From positions 7,666,713 to 7,730,712 of the forward strand of contig NC_045142.1 of assembly GCF_008831285.2 (NCBI RefSeq): 64,000 nucleotides of DNA, written 5' to 3'. The translations under genes were made by a program, and so were the position numbers. Positions 1-9,968 of the stretch are shown piece by piece; positions within the stretch are counted from its first letter, which is position 1; each line of letters begins with the position of its first letter. A model generated the notes under the pieces. The model made no database searches. It saw nothing but the letters and a program-made list of their open reading frames with translations, and had not been told where the DNA came from. The stretch is from Nymphaea colorata (taxonomy: Eukaryota > Streptophyta > Magnoliopsida > Nymphaeales > Nymphaeaceae).

Positions 1-1
1 G

Positions 2-103
2 GACAATGTGTTCTGGATGCTTGTGGTGGTGCAAACTTTGAACTTTTGCTACTACATTTTATGTGCTAAGTGGTATAGGAAGCAGTTGTTCAAGTGTACT
101 TGA
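2..103 (+). CDS. NRT1/PTR (NPF) transporter copy A, 3' end of last exon
   Basis: This is the last 33 codons and TGA stop of an NPF transporter whose remainder lies left of the window. The reading frame encodes the final membrane segment and short basic tail (DNVFWMLVVV, then ILCAKWYRKQ), nearly the same as the ends of copies B and C. It differs by several substitutions (for example VVVQTLN where B has AVVGTLN). The sequence after the stop continues to match the 3' flanks of the other units, so this is the end of a duplication unit and not an isolated fragment. Whether the upstream part is intact cannot be seen. Confidence 0.9.
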   Translation, partial: DNVFWMLVVVQTLNFCYYILCAKWYRKQLFKCT

Positions 104-2022
104 AGGACTCCTTTCCATAAACCAGAGGGTTTGGTTTTAAGATGGCAATAGTTGATGAATTGATAGCAAAGAGGTGAATTATGCTTTGTAAAATGGTTCT
201 TCCAAGCAGCAGTTAATAAATCAATACAAAGCTTATCTAGGTAGGAAAAATAAGCAACGTGTTGCTTATGTCAAAAGGAAATGTATTTTTCTCATTCTGT
301 CATAGATTATGGCAACAAATTTGATATTTATTCTGCTGCACCTTGTTTCTATGGAGAAATCAGAATGTAAATGATGTTTACAATAGAATGTTAAGTGTAT
401 TATTGCTAGAGTTAAGGCTTATCACAGGGATGTTGTTTTCTTTGGTTAGAAAACTTATCCTTGCTTTTGTCAGATAAATTTGGAGCTATCAGCTTCCAAA
501 CAAACTGCCAGCAGTCAAATTTTATGTGGCCACACATAAATATGGCGGCGGTTTCTGTGTAACGCAGTTCTGTGCCAGAGATGACAGTTTCGGGCGAAAT
601 CCTTAGTGCCAGAGGTGCCTTTATAATTAATTTTTATAATAGTTTGACTTTGACATCATTTAGTACAAGCATTATAACCTGCTTATAACTTTCTATGATC
701 CGATGGATCAGCTACGCCAAAAAAAAAAAAAAATGGTAAGAGAAGCTCAAACGCCCAACCTATTTTTGGCAAAGGCAATTAGGAAGATCACACAGTATTA
801 CCATCCTTTCTGGATGCCAAAATCCAGGTTTCTAAATGTGAACCATAGAATTATACATCAACCATCTCAAGTCGAGAAAAATAATCTTCATAAAAAAAAA
901 AAGAAGCACATTCTCAAGAGAGGGGGCAGTACGCAGAGACCTTCAAGAGAGAAGGAATCCATGGCCACCCTTTCAAGCTCTTAATTGGATCAGCAGGTTC
1001 CTGTCTTCTAGACCCTAGAGTTCATCCGGTTTTTGTCTAGTTTCTGTCTGCTTATCACAAGAAAAACGGGAGATCACAGCCACTAGCGCTTGAACACTCA
1101 GTATTCAATGCACAATAACCAGCTAAACAAGCACGAAAACTGAAAAAGAAAAGGCAAATGAGCACAGAAATAAAGTTAACTCCAGTTTCTGCACTAAAAC
1201 ACATTAAAATCAACATGTCAATAAGCATGGAAACTGCAAAGAAAAGAGAAAAGAGAGAACACGATGACCTTCTTATAGAACCTAGGAGGCAAACTGGCTT
1301 CAGCATTCTTCTACTGAAAGAAAACCTTGAAGTTATCGAGCAAGGTCCTCTTCGTTTTCGGCAGCTCAAAACAGAAGTAGGTGAAAAGAAAACCCGCACA
1401 GAGGAGAATCGCCATTCTCTGCTCTAATCCCAAACCAGACGTCCTAATCCCAAATCGAATGAAGAAAACCCCAATCTAATCCAAGCTAATCGAACATTGT
1501 AAAACAAAAAATAAATGTCAAGAACAAGAAGTGGGCAGACAGAGAGGAAGAGAAAAAACCTTGTGCGTGATCGACGGACACTACCCTCGGATATGGAAAA
1601 ACAAAAGAAAATCAATGAAGAAGAAAGAACTACTCTCGCCCTCCTCTATGGACGAAGGTAACAAAGGAAGTCGTGAAGAAAAATCTAAATGGGCAATGGC
1701 AGATGCCTATAGCCTCTCGGGCTTGGGAAGAAAGCCAGACGCTCATGGGTTAATGAGGTTGAAACTCCAGTGAAGCTCTTCGTGGTTGGTCTCAAATGGC
1801 AAATGACAGATTCAGATTTGCAGCAATAGCAGCATTTTATAGAGGAGCAGCTCTTTCTAGTATAGACTACTCTTACATTTTTGAATCCTTGCCAAGGTTT
1901 TTGCAGTTGGTTCTCAAGAAAGTGTGGTGGATAGGTAGACACACTCATAGCGAGCAGATGGTACACAGGAAATGAATTGAAAATAAAAAATGATTAGTAG
2001 GTAGAAATATGGATTCATCTCC

Positions 2023-2063
<41 letters not shown>

Positions 2064-3620
2064 GTTTGTTAACTTGGAGCCAGTTTTGTGAAAATCATTT
2101 TATCAACTGAATTGGTGAATTTGCAAAATAAATTAATAGGTCATCAAAAAAATCGAATACAAAATATATAATAATAATAAATGTTAAAATGTTTTAAAAC
2201 TTTTTAAAAGCAGACATGGGATAATTGGATCGGCCACTTGAATTCAGGTCAAAAGGGAACGAAACATTGGAACGAGTTGCGTGGACAGGGGTTTGCACAA
2301 AACAAATGTAAAGAAGAACAAGGAACAGGAAGGTTTTAATGTGGCTCGGAAAGAATTCCTACGTCCAGGATCTCAATCATCAGATCCTTGATCATTGGTT
2401 TCCTTATTAATTGAATGCTCTCCGTTTGCTGGATGCTTTCTTCATTAATGATCACATGAGCCTCATGCTTTATCGTCTTCTGATTTAGTGGAGAATTATT
2501 AGGTCCGTTTTTGGTGTAACTATTTTTGATTGATGACACACCTCATAACGTGCCCGTAGTCCCACCCATTAAACGATGGCTCTTGAGGCTTAATGTACCA
2601 GTTGCAATCCATGGTGGAGCCACATATAGAATCAGAAGACGATATACCAAAGAATCGGGTATCCAACCGAACTGTTCCAATAGAATCAGATATGGACAAA
2701 CATTTAGTATCCGATTAACAAATCAAATCAGGCTCGGATTTAAGAAATGACATTTGATCTTATCCAAATTCTGGTCAAATTTAGCTTTAGACAGATATCA
2801 TATCTCCAATCCTCTTAATTACAATTCAAAAATCAGTCGAATTCGACTCAAAATTCATGTTGGATATGAAGGTAAAAAGCAGATTTAGAACGAATATGGA
2901 TTGTAAAATCAGGTTTCGGAGTCCCATTTAAATATGACTTTTCTTCATCCCTATTTGAATATGAATTCAGATCCAAGTACATGAATATCTGTAAAAGGAG
3001 AGATGTGGTTTTAAGAGTACATCTATTCTATTGACATCCCTATGTATAGTAAAAACTCCTACCAAGGTAAAAGGGCAGACTTTGGCCATCTTTATAACAG
3101 TAAAAAATTGTGAAACCAGGATTGATCATCAGTTCATTGACTTAGGAAATAATCTCACTGTATGTTGCTCATACACGCTTTGAAGCACCAAAGAAATGCT
3201 ATTCTTCAACCACTTATATTTTTGTACAAAACAAAAAGTAAATATAATTGGGGTTTTTGGGGGTGAGATCCATGCATATGTGTATAACTCATTAGCCAAC
3301 TAAGATCAGGTCACAAGCTGAACCAAGCTGGGTGCCATTTTGATCCTTGTGCAGAGTTCAATGTACATTATGGTGGTATATATAACGAGCACGAGTAAAG
3401 GTCAGGCTTACTTTTACAGACTTTGTCGCTTGTTGGGCTGCTTTGTCTCTTACTTTTGTTGGGGGAGTAGGAGAAACAATTCAATTTGTCGCCCAACAAA
3501 AGACTTTAACCAGTCAGCTCTAACAAATCATTGATATCATCACACATATATAGCTGACAGGTAAAAGTTAAAAATTTATTTCTAAAAACAGTTGTCATGA
3601 GACTATTAGCAATAATGTAT
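104..3620. other. 3' flank of unit A (duplicated non-coding DNA with TE relics)
   Basis: No host gene is recognised in the + direction. 104-480 matches the 3' flank of units B, C and E. The interval holds an exon-like minus-strand ORF (1269-1415, listed separately) and a shredded LINE ORF1 fragment at about 1620-2030, with the same text as in units B, C and E. A (CA)n(TA)n tract lies at 2022-2063. From 2066 to 3620 the non-coding DNA also appears in units E, D and C. Confidence 0.6.
1269..1415 (-). pseudogene. Exon-like ORF of unknown origin, copy in unit A
   Basis: Read on the minus strand from an ATG at 1415, this encodes about 49 residues beginning MAILLCAGFLFTYFCFELPK. An in-frame TAG (CAG to TAG) falls at codon 35. 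The same ORF is in unit E (25368-25514) without that stop, and differences between the copies are scattered substitutions. A T-rich leader-like stretch precedes the ATG. I do not recognise the protein. It may be the first exon of a host gene fragment carried along in the duplication, or a chance ORF in a repeat. Confidence 0.3.
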
Positions 3621-3633
3621 AGTGCACCACTGT
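3621..3633. repeat. Target-site duplication, left of LINE
   Basis: The 13-bp word AGTGCACCACTGT occurs here and again at 9956-9968, directly flanking the LINE. Joining the two flanks restores sequence that matches the uninterrupted paralogous site near 41560-41620. Confidence 0.9.
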
Positions 3634-3746
3634 AGACGTCGTCCTTAGGGGAGAGGTAGGGCTTCGGGTGAGCGAGGGGGGGAGCGAGGTTGGGCTTCGC
3701 TTCCATAGTCGGCCCCCGGCTACTGCTGGGGGGATGAAAAGAAGCG

Positions 3747-5740
3747 ATGGACCTGGAGGATGTTTCAGCCTTTCCCCATCTTGGAGCACATCAAGTGAAG
3801 CAGGGGCTTCAGCGAGAGAGCTTAGCTTCCTCGTCTAGCAAAAATCAGGGGCGGCAAGGGACAGAGGCCGATGTTGGCGATGAGAGTCCTGAGGGCGACG
3901 CTTCAGCAGCATGGAAGGGATTGAAGCAGTCTCACCCAAGTTAGGGCATTCTGGCTCTGTTGGGCAGCATAGTGTAAGGAGCGGAGGAGTTTTTCCCCAT
4001 CTTGGAGCACATCAAGTGAAGCAGGGGCTTCAGCGAGAGAGGTTTGCTTCCTCGTCCAGCCAAAACCAGGGGCGGCAGGGGACAGAGGACGATGTTGGGG
4101 TTGAGAGCCCTAAGGGCGACGCTTCAGCAGCAATGGAAGGGATTGAAGCAGTTTCGCCCAAGATAGGGCATCCTGGCTCTGTTGGGCAGAATAGTGTAAT
4201 GAGCGGAGGAGATGGTATTCAAGGCAAGAGCTGGGCAAATGTGGTTCACGGAAGCAAGGCAGAGGAGGAGGTCGATTGGCCGGCGGCCTCACCTTTCCCA
4301 GTGAAGTATATCAGAAAATGGAACAGAGGTTCAGCTTCTCAGCCATTGCAAGCTTGTATGGGGGGCGCCATAATGTTGGTCTCGATTTCAAACATATCTT
4401 TGAAGAGCTGAGAAGAATGTGGGTGTCAGTTGCCAATCCGAGATTCTCCATCATTGGCAATGGTCGTTTCCTGGTGAGGGTTTCCTCGGAGGAAGAACTG
4501 CTGGCGGTTCTAAAACGTCGAACATGGTCAATTGGTGGTCGGTTTTTGATTGCAAGCAGGTGGAAACCAGGAATGCCTATGCAAGTTAATGAGGAGGAGT
4601 CTGTGCCCATTTGGATTCACTTGCCAGCCCTTCCTTCAGTTTTTTGGTCTGATTGATTACAGTTATAGATTTATTGCACAGGCATTGGGAGGGGTTTTCG
4701 TGAGAGCTGATAGTTGCACCCTCCAGATAGAGAGGCTGGGATATGCACGCATTTGCATAGAAGTGCCTCTGAGTTTTAGACCGACTTCTAATATCTATAT
4801 TGTTGTGGATGGGGTCTGCAACCATAATCAGGAAGTTTGGTATGAGAACCGTGTTCGTTATTGTCACAACTGTGGGACTACTTCCCACTTCTCCAACCAG
4901 TGTAAACTTCAAGGCGATAAGAGTGAGGAAGACATTAACAGGGATGAGTGGACCAAGGTCAAGATTTTAACAAAAAGCTGGATGGGAAATCGGCACAAGC
5001 CTCCTAACCCAGTTGGGACTGAGGTGAATCGGTTCTCAGTCCTTAGAGGTGAGGCTGAGCAGGAAAGGCAGCAGGATGTTAGAACCTCATAGACTCATGA
5101 TAGAATTGAATATGAAGAAGTCACAAATCGATCCGCTAAGAGAGCACCAGGGAGGAGACAAAGCAAGGTTGGGGATCATGAAGCCACTGAGCGAAAGGGC
5201 AAAACTGAGGTCCATAACAACAGCCGTGCTTCTACCAGTGCTGCCTCCAATCGGCGGGCAGGAGGTAAGTCAACTAACCCAAATCCTTTTGCTAATTTAA
5301 TGCATCTTAGCCCGAACTGTAATCTAGACAAGGATGGGCCTCCTGGATTCTCCTCAAACCTGATCGGGGAGGAAGTAGCTAGCCCCAACAAGTCGTCGGC
5401 GGAGAGGGAGACCTCGGTGTTCAAATTCTTGAGCGTCTCTAAGGACTCTGAGTCTTTATGCAATACAAAGTATGTCAATAGTAGGCAAGGTCAAAAAAAA
5501 GGTTTCCGATACATGGGTAGGGGGAAGAACGGGAGACCCCCTCGAAGGATACCAACCTCATTGAGCTTCTTATGGCTCACTCACCTGGTTCTAAGGAGGA
5601 AGATGGTGGTCAGGACAGAGGGGAATGTTGCTCAATTGGAAAATATTGAGAAGGCCATTTCTGCTGAAGGGGAAGGCTCCAAACGGTATAATATGGAGGC
5701 CTGCGAGCCTCATGATAACAACCCTAATTCTTTTCCATGA
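3747..5740 (+). pseudogene. LINE ORF1 (DUF4283 plus CCHC zinc knuckle), frameshifted
   Basis: This is the nucleic-acid-binding protein of the LINE. The N-terminal third is low complexity and contains a 221-bp tandem duplication. A DUF4283-type domain follows (about 4330-4660; RRMWVSVANPRFSIIGNGRF) and then a CCHC knuckle at about 4860-4910 (CHNCGTTSHFSNQCK, spacing C-X2-C-X4-H-X4-C). The coding frame changes near 3915, 4290 and 4640, and stops occur near 5090, so no full protein can be made. The final stop (TGA 5738-5740) overlaps the ORF2 start in an ATGA. Confidence 0.85.
3771..4212 (+). repeat. 221-bp tandem duplication inside LINE ORF1
   Basis: Two adjacent copies, 3771-3991 and 3992-4212. 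Both begin TTTCCCCATCTTGGAGCAC and encode FPHLGAHQVKQGLQRE followed by a Ser/Gln-rich stretch and ...KGDASAA. They differ by scattered substitutions, and the first copy has lost bases that shift its frame. Confidence 0.9.
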
Positions 5741-8700
5741 AAGTTCTGTACTGGAATATCCGGGGTCTCGTTAGGATGGAGGCCCAAAAGGAGCTGAGAG
5801 ATATTATGGTTCAAGCGAAGCCTGAGATTGGGTTCGTTTCTGATTTTATGGTTGATTCTCATAAGTTGCATGCTACTATGAAAAGCCTTACCGATTATGA
5901 TTTTTTGTCTAATGCTAATGTGATGAATGGTAGGGGTAGAATTATGTCTTTTTAGAGGAAGAATGTTGTGTAGGTTCTTAATTACATTGTGGACACATAT
6001 TGGGTTGGTATGTGTTTGAAGGATCTTCGCGATGGCAGAGAAACAATTATTTTTGGTATCTACTTGCCTACGAGGCTTGTGGATAGGCTGGAGAGCCTTA
6101 TTAGGCTTGAGGCAGTGGTCTCCAGGATACATGGACCATGTATGGTCATAGGGGATTTCAATGCTATGATGGGTAGCTGGAACAAAACGGGAGCTCCTCC
6201 TGTAGCTAGATCTTCGCTGGCCTTCAATCGCTTCATTACATCTTTTCTTTTGACTGAAGTGGAGGACCCCTCCAAGAAATTTATGTGGTCTAATCATAGA
6301 AGGAGATCACATGCTGTGTTATGTAAGCTTGACTGGTGTTTTGTGAATGGTAAGTGAGTTTCTGAATTTGAGGGTAGGGGAACTCTCAAGGTATCTACTT
6401 CCTCCACTTCTGACCACAGCCTTTTAGTGTATCAGACGTCCACGAATGGTATTCTGAACAAGGGTCACCGTCCCTTCAGGCTCTTCAAGCCTTGGATCAT
6501 GGATTCAGATGGGTTGGATATAGTCAAGAAGGAATGTGGCTCCAATGTCACTAGCTGCCCCATGATCAGACTCCTTAAGAAGCTAGGGTTAGTTAAAGCT
6601 GCCTTGCTGAGATAGAATGCAGAGAAGTTTGGTCGGCTAGAAAGCAGGATCGAGAACCTGCGTCTTCGCCTAGACCAGAGCAGGCTCCTTGTTGAACGTG
6701 GGGACTGAGGAGCCACTAAACAGGAGTATGAGATTAGAGGTTTGCTCAATGAGGCCCTCCGTATGGAAGAAGTTATGTGGAAGCAAAGGTCTCATATTAG
6801 ATGGCTTGCTGAGGGGGACAAAAACACATCTTTCTTCCACATCATGGCCAACTGTCGTAAGGCTAAGTGGTATATTAGATGCGTTGAAGTTGATGGGGAA
6901 ACACATACAGAGGAGGCCAAGATTTTGAAGGCGTGTACTTCCCATTTCCAGCAGCTTTTGGGGTCTGATGTAGCAACTGGAGAAATGTTTGAAGATATAG
7001 AAGATGGCGACATGGTCACCGATGAAGAAAACCAGTGGATGCTTCGCCCAATCATGAGAGAGGATATCGTTATGGCAGTCAAGAGTCTGGACAACGCCAG
7101 TGCCGCTGGCCCAGATGGCTTCTCAAACTATTTCTATAAGGACTGTTGGAGCATCATAGGAGATGATGTGGTTGTAGCTGTGCAAGATTTCTTCATAAAA
7201 GCAAAACTTGTTGGCAGTGTTAACCACACCATGATCTGCTTGATAGCGAAAAAACAGAATGCCATCAGGGTTGAGGAATATAGGCCTATATCCCTATGCA
7301 ACACCATTTATAAGATTATTGCAAAAATTATCGTTATCAAGATGAGGGGTGTCATCATGCGACTGGTTCAAAGGAACCAAGCTACTTTTTCTAAAGGGAG
7401 ACAAATTCAAGACAACATATTATGGGCGAATGAGATTGCTAACTCTAAAGATTTCTGGTCGAAAGGGGGCTGTTTTCTTAAGTTGGATCTCTCAAAGGCT
7501 TATGATAGAGTTTCTTGGAATTTTTTGCAAAATAGTATGCATGTGATGAGATTCCACCCCAGATGGATAGAATTAGTGATGAAATGTGTCACTTCAGTGT
7601 CGTATGAGATGGTGATTAATGGTCGCTTGGAGAACAGGTTCACCGCTTCGAAAGGACTCAGACAGGGGGACCCGATGTCCCCATACCCTTTTATTCTAGT
7701 TATGGAAATCTTCAACTGCCGTATTCAAGTGCAGGTTCGCAACAAGACCATCCAAATTCCCAAGATCCAGAATGTTTCTCATGAGACTGGGGCGGTAATG
7801 TATGCCGACAATGTTCTCATGGTTTCTAAGGCTTCTATAAGTTCTTTTTGTGCCATTAAAGATATGCTTGAGCAATTTGAGAAGTTCGCTGGTATGAAAG
7901 TGAACAAAGAAAAATCTGTTGTTTTCTTGGAAAAAATTCTAGATTGCACGGTAGAGGATCTCAGCAACATCCTTCAATGGCCGATTGGTTCCCTTCCAGC
8001 AGACTATCTTGGAGTTCCCTTTTTTTGTGGTAGACTGACTGAAGACATGTGTTGTCCATTGATTTCTAAAATGGAAAGTAAGTTGGCAAGATGGAAAGCT
8101 CGCATTCTCTCTTTTGCTGGGCGTATCATCCTTATTAAATATGTGTTGTCTACCCTCCCTCACTATTGGATGATGGTCTTCCGTCTTCCTCGTAGAATCA
8201 ATAAAAAACTTGAAAATATTTGCAAGAGATTCCTTTGGAATGATGGTGACTCTACTCGGCATATCCACCACATCAGTTGGGATAGACTTTGTAACCCTTA
8301 TGATCTTGGGGGCATTGGCCTCCCAAAAATGGAGGACCTGAACTGTGCGCTGTTGGCTAGCAGGTGTTGCAGGCTCTTGATGGATGATGGCATCTGGGAC
8401 AAGGTGTACAAAGATAAGTACCTACAAAAGAATAGTCTTTGGACCCTTAATGGATCAATTAGAGGTAGCTGGGGCTGGAAGGGGCTCATTTGGGGCTGCA
8501 GGTTTATGCAGGATAAGACAGAGTGGAAGCTTGGGGATGGGAACCATTGTCGCTTCTGGCTTGATCCTTGGCATGGTAGGCCACTTATCCAACGGATAAG
8601 TGAGGAGAGTTCTGTTAATATTGTTAGGGAACTCAATATATCAGTTAATAATAAGGTGCTCTTGAGCAGGGGGACACGAATGGTTTTGAGGATGTGTGGA

Positions 8701-9773
8701 TAAGCCTCATTGGCAACCTAGACTCCATCCCCCTATCTAATGAAACTGACCAGGTTGTTTGGAGAGACAATCATCAACCTTGTACTGGGGTTGGAGACAT
8801 TCTTGACCATACTAGGGGAGCAAGGGAGAGAGAGAGTTGGAGGAAATACATTTGGCAAGAAAAAGCTCCCTCTAGTGCTTGCTGGTTCAGCTTCCTTGCC
8901 AGCGAGGGCAGATTACCCACTTTAAACAGAATCAAGAAACTCGGTTTTCATCTTGCTAATTGTTGTTTCTTTTGCAGGAAAGCTGAAGAAACTAATGATC
9001 ATGTTATCCTTCATTGTGAGGTAGCCAGAGAAATCTGGGAATGGATCTCAGTCAAGTTCGGCGTCATTTATTCACCCACTCGTAATTTCCAGTTTGAAAT
9101 CCAAAAGTGAATGCAAAAGAAGGTGAGTGGCGGGTGGCTAAGGGTGTGTTGGAGAATTACTTTCCTTATTGTTTGCTGGCGAATCTGGTGGCATCGCAAT
9201 CGGCTAGCGCATGAAGACCAATCTAGTGCAAGTATCAACCTTAAAGAAGATATTTGGTCCACATGTGTAGCCACTTTCTTGGGTCTCAAATGGACAAAGG
9301 AAATGGAAGACACTGTCCATACTTGGGCCATTTCCAATCTGAGGTGTTCTGTTAGGCGCCAAGAACCGGCTAATATGCTCTTTTTCGAGGTTACACATGT
9401 TGAAGTCGTTGGGAAGTTGAGGGTTGCTGGAAACTCCTATTCCAGTGATGGAGTGAATGGTATGGCTATATTGTTGAGCCATATGGGCAGGGTACTCGCT
9501 GGTGAGCTGGAGGTGATGGAAAAGCTGTTCAGATATCATAAGGAGTATGGCGGTCGTGTTTCTATTTGCACTAGGATCGAAGCCCTTATTTGGAAGATAC
9601 AACAACATTATGACGGTAGCAGAATATGGTCGGAGTTCCACATGCTAGTCAAAGATTTCCACTACAATGTCAAGATTGAAAGGGATCATCCTACGGCAGA
9701 TTTTGGGTCCTTTATCACCTCCCACGTCAAGGAGTGGAGGGATGTTTTTTTGTGTGCGTTCATTGTTTTTTAG
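5737..9773 (+). pseudogene. LINE ORF2: endonuclease / reverse transcriptase / zf-RVT, broken
   Basis: The ORF opens MKVLYWNIRGL, typical of plant LINE ORF2. The endonuclease/phosphatase domain spans roughly 5737-6420 and contains GDFNAMM near 6150. RT blocks follow: EYRPISLCNTIYKII (about 7280), KGRQIQDNILWANE, KLDLSKAYDRVSW (about 7480) and GLRQGDPMSPYPF (about 7650). The catalytic YADD box reads YADN (7801-7812). A zf-RVT domain lies at about 8840-9060 (CCFFCRKAEETNDHVILHCE). In-frame stops are at 5953, 5971, 6355, 6613 and 6706; a frameshift near 8670 moves the rest to another frame, and a further stop is at 9108. This is not a host gene. Confidence 0.92.
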
Positions 9774-9955
9774 CTTTTTTCTTGTATCTAGTGTCTTGTA
9801 AGTTGTTTTTCGGAAGAGCTGAGTCAGCCTTTGGGTATACTGTGTTTGAAGGATAGCAGTTTTTTGTTTCTTGCTATCCTTCCCCTTTTTGTATAGCTCA
9901 TTTTGTTTTAATAAAGGTAGGGGGCTGCATCCCCCAGCAAGCTGTTATTGCGTAC

Positions 9956-9968
9956 AGTGCACCACTGT
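9956..9968. repeat. Target-site duplication, right of LINE
   Basis: Second copy of AGTGCACCACTGT. It continues into CCAAGGCAATTTATAATGC, which matches the unoccupied paralogous site near 41580. Confidence 0.9.

Larger units (their letters stand above)
3634..9955 (+). mobile_element. Non-LTR retrotransposon (plant L1-like LINE), near full length, inactive
   Basis: A 6.3-kb element bounded by a perfect 13-bp target-site duplication. It has a short 5' leader, ORF1 (RNA-binding, zinc knuckle) and ORF2 (endonuclease, reverse transcriptase, C-terminal zinc-binding domain). The 3' end has an ATAAA-like signal and a small GGGGG...CCCCC hairpin (about 9911-9940) rather than a clear poly-A tail. It is inactive: ORF1 is frameshifted several times, ORF2 has five in-frame stops plus a frameshift, and the RT active site is altered. 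It inserted into the flank of unit A; the same place in unit C/D-related DNA near 41570 is empty. Confidence 0.93.

Noticed and set aside
6742-8703. 653-codon ORF considered as a host reverse transcriptase gene
   Set aside because: It is the middle of LINE ORF2, flanked by in-frame stops and target-site duplications.
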